64,000 bases of DNA. It comes from Chamaelirium japonicum (Eukaryota > Streptophyta > Magnoliopsida > Liliales > Melanthiaceae). The notes below the pieces were generated by a model. That model was not told the origin of the DNA, did no database searches, and was given only the letters and a program-made list of their open reading frames with translations. Position numbers and translations under genes: made by a program. The DNA lies in the NCBI GenBank assembly GCA_947650365.1, contig OX393549.1:37281098-37345097 (forward strand), given 5' to 3'. Positions 63,034 to 64,000 of the stretch are shown in pieces (position 1 is the stretch's first letter; each line of letters starts with the position of its first letter).

Positions 63034-64000
63034 GTTCTAGTATCCTCCAAGGGACAATTGTGTGCTACGGAGGCTTTCAGATGTAGGGTCGAGTCCCCAC
63101 TCATGGCGGAGTTGTGGGCGATTCAGGCGGCGTTGAACGAGCTGACTCGACGACAACTTCAGCAGATGGTGGTGCTAACTGACGCGGCCTATGCTAGAGA
63201 TGCTTTGGTACTGGGGCGAGGGGTTCAAATGGCTCTGTGTCCGATTATTAGATCCTGTATGAGCATCTGGGGATGTTTTAAGGGGGTCGCAATACAATGG
63301 GTGCACAAGTCGGCTAATAGTGCTTCTCATTGGTTGGCTCAGGAGGCCAGGGGTTGGGGGCTGAAAAGGCTGCGCAGCGATGGTGATGCTTCTGCAATGA
63401 GAGCTTTCTCCCAGTTCATCCGGCAGCAGGAATTGATTGATCTCCCTCTGTCCGGGCGTACCTTCACGTGGAGCAACAAGAGAGAAGACCCGATTTTGGC
63501 TAGGCTGGATCGATTCTTGATCTCCTTGGATTGGGACCTGCGTTATCCTGGGTCGATTCAGACAGGTCTAGCCTCCTGCGTTTCCGATCATGCACCAATT
63601 CTCCTCTCTACGGACTCAATCTCTACCTCCAGGCCGCCCTTCCGGTTTGAGTCCATGTGGTCTATGGAGGAGGGATTCGCGGATTTGATTGCCAGGTGGT
63701 GGGCAGAGGCTGGGTCGGTAGATAATTCGGCTCTTAACATGGCGAGGAAACTGAGATTCATCAAGAGGAAGCTCCAACCCTGGAGCAGGGAACACTTCGG
63801 CAATGTTTTGCGTCAGAAGGTTTCAACTCTGGCCGAGATTCAGATGCTCGAGGCCAGAGGTGAGCTCACCACCCTAACCGTCCAGGATACCGCTAGGCTG
63901 AAGGAGCTTAACCAGGGGTTAGTGCTTCTTTTGCGGAAGGAGGAGGGGATGTGGAGGCAACGATCGAAGGAACAGTGGGTAAAGTTAGGTGATGCTAACA
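63034..64000 (+). mobile_element. Rearranged LINE: RNase H segment fused in frame to endonuclease segment
   Basis: The frame is open from 63034 to the window edge (322 codons; first ATG 63103). The first 100 residues are the C-terminal part of a LINE RNase H: SPLMAELWAIQAALNELTRR, MVVLTDAAYARDALVLG, ANSASHWLAQEA. From about 63362 the same frame reads the C-terminal half of a LINE endonuclease (AMRAFSQFIRQQELIDLPL, GRTFTWSNKREDPILARLD, CVSDHAPILL with the SDH motif). It then runs through the linker to the start of RT (KEQWVKLGDAN). In plant L1 elements the order is endonuclease, RT, RNase H, so this is the tail of one copy joined to the middle of another. No poly(A) lies between. The element continues past the window. 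Confidence 0.75.

Overview
This is plant nuclear DNA, from a flowering plant. Both host genes are plant-type genes with many introns: an ER-type Ca2+ pump closest to Arabidopsis ECA2, and an NSR/RBP1-like RRM protein. The repeats are plant families: Ty1/copia, Ty3/gypsy, L1-type LINEs with RNase H, hAT and Tourist-like MITEs, Helitron-like ends and a MULE remnant. Very long (TA)n and (GA)n tracts are everywhere. I cannot name the species.

Layout. 1-2958: the right-hand end of an old Ty1/copia element with a 2.26-kb LTR, lying in a 5'-truncated LINE (2959-4637) that ends in poly(A), followed by a MULE zinc-knuckle remnant. 5103-10356: a 5.25-kb fold-back element with an apparent 5-bp target duplication. 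10.4-17.2 kb: MITEs, an old copia LTR piece, two retroposon tails and a composite minisatellite. 17233-26768 (minus): the RRM gene, six exons coding for 214 residues; its 7.5-kb first intron is full of repeats. 27.1-28.0 kb: MITEs and a copia remnant. 28058-37653: two successive Helitron-like elements in the same orientation. The first holds a kinesin-12 gene fragment; the second holds a 2976-bp gypsy-type solo LTR. 37.65-38.6 kb: two palindromic MITEs between long (TA)n tracts. 38.6-39.3 kb: a copia RT remnant.

40641-47841 (minus): the ECA2-like pump, eight coding exons, 1050 residues, apparently intact. 48835-62734: one hAT-type MITE with an 8-bp target duplication, split by a 13.4-kb Ty3/gypsy-like element (LTRs 49103-52074 and 59535-62508, 5-bp target duplication). 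That element carries gag but no recognisable pol. Its LTRs differ at only about 1% of positions by eye, so it is young. From 63034 to the window edge an open frame joins a LINE RNase H segment to a LINE endonuclease segment, the reverse of the usual domain order.

The two host genes do not look functionally linked. The ECA2-like pump would load Ca2+/Mn2+ into the ER or a related compartment. The RRM protein would act in nuclear speckles on splicing. Everything else is transposable elements and simple repeats. I found no CRISPR array, rRNA or convincing tRNA gene. The most unusual items are the fold-back element, the palindromic MITEs in (TA)n, the Helitron-like pair with the kinesin fragment, the gag-only LTR element and the reordered LINE.
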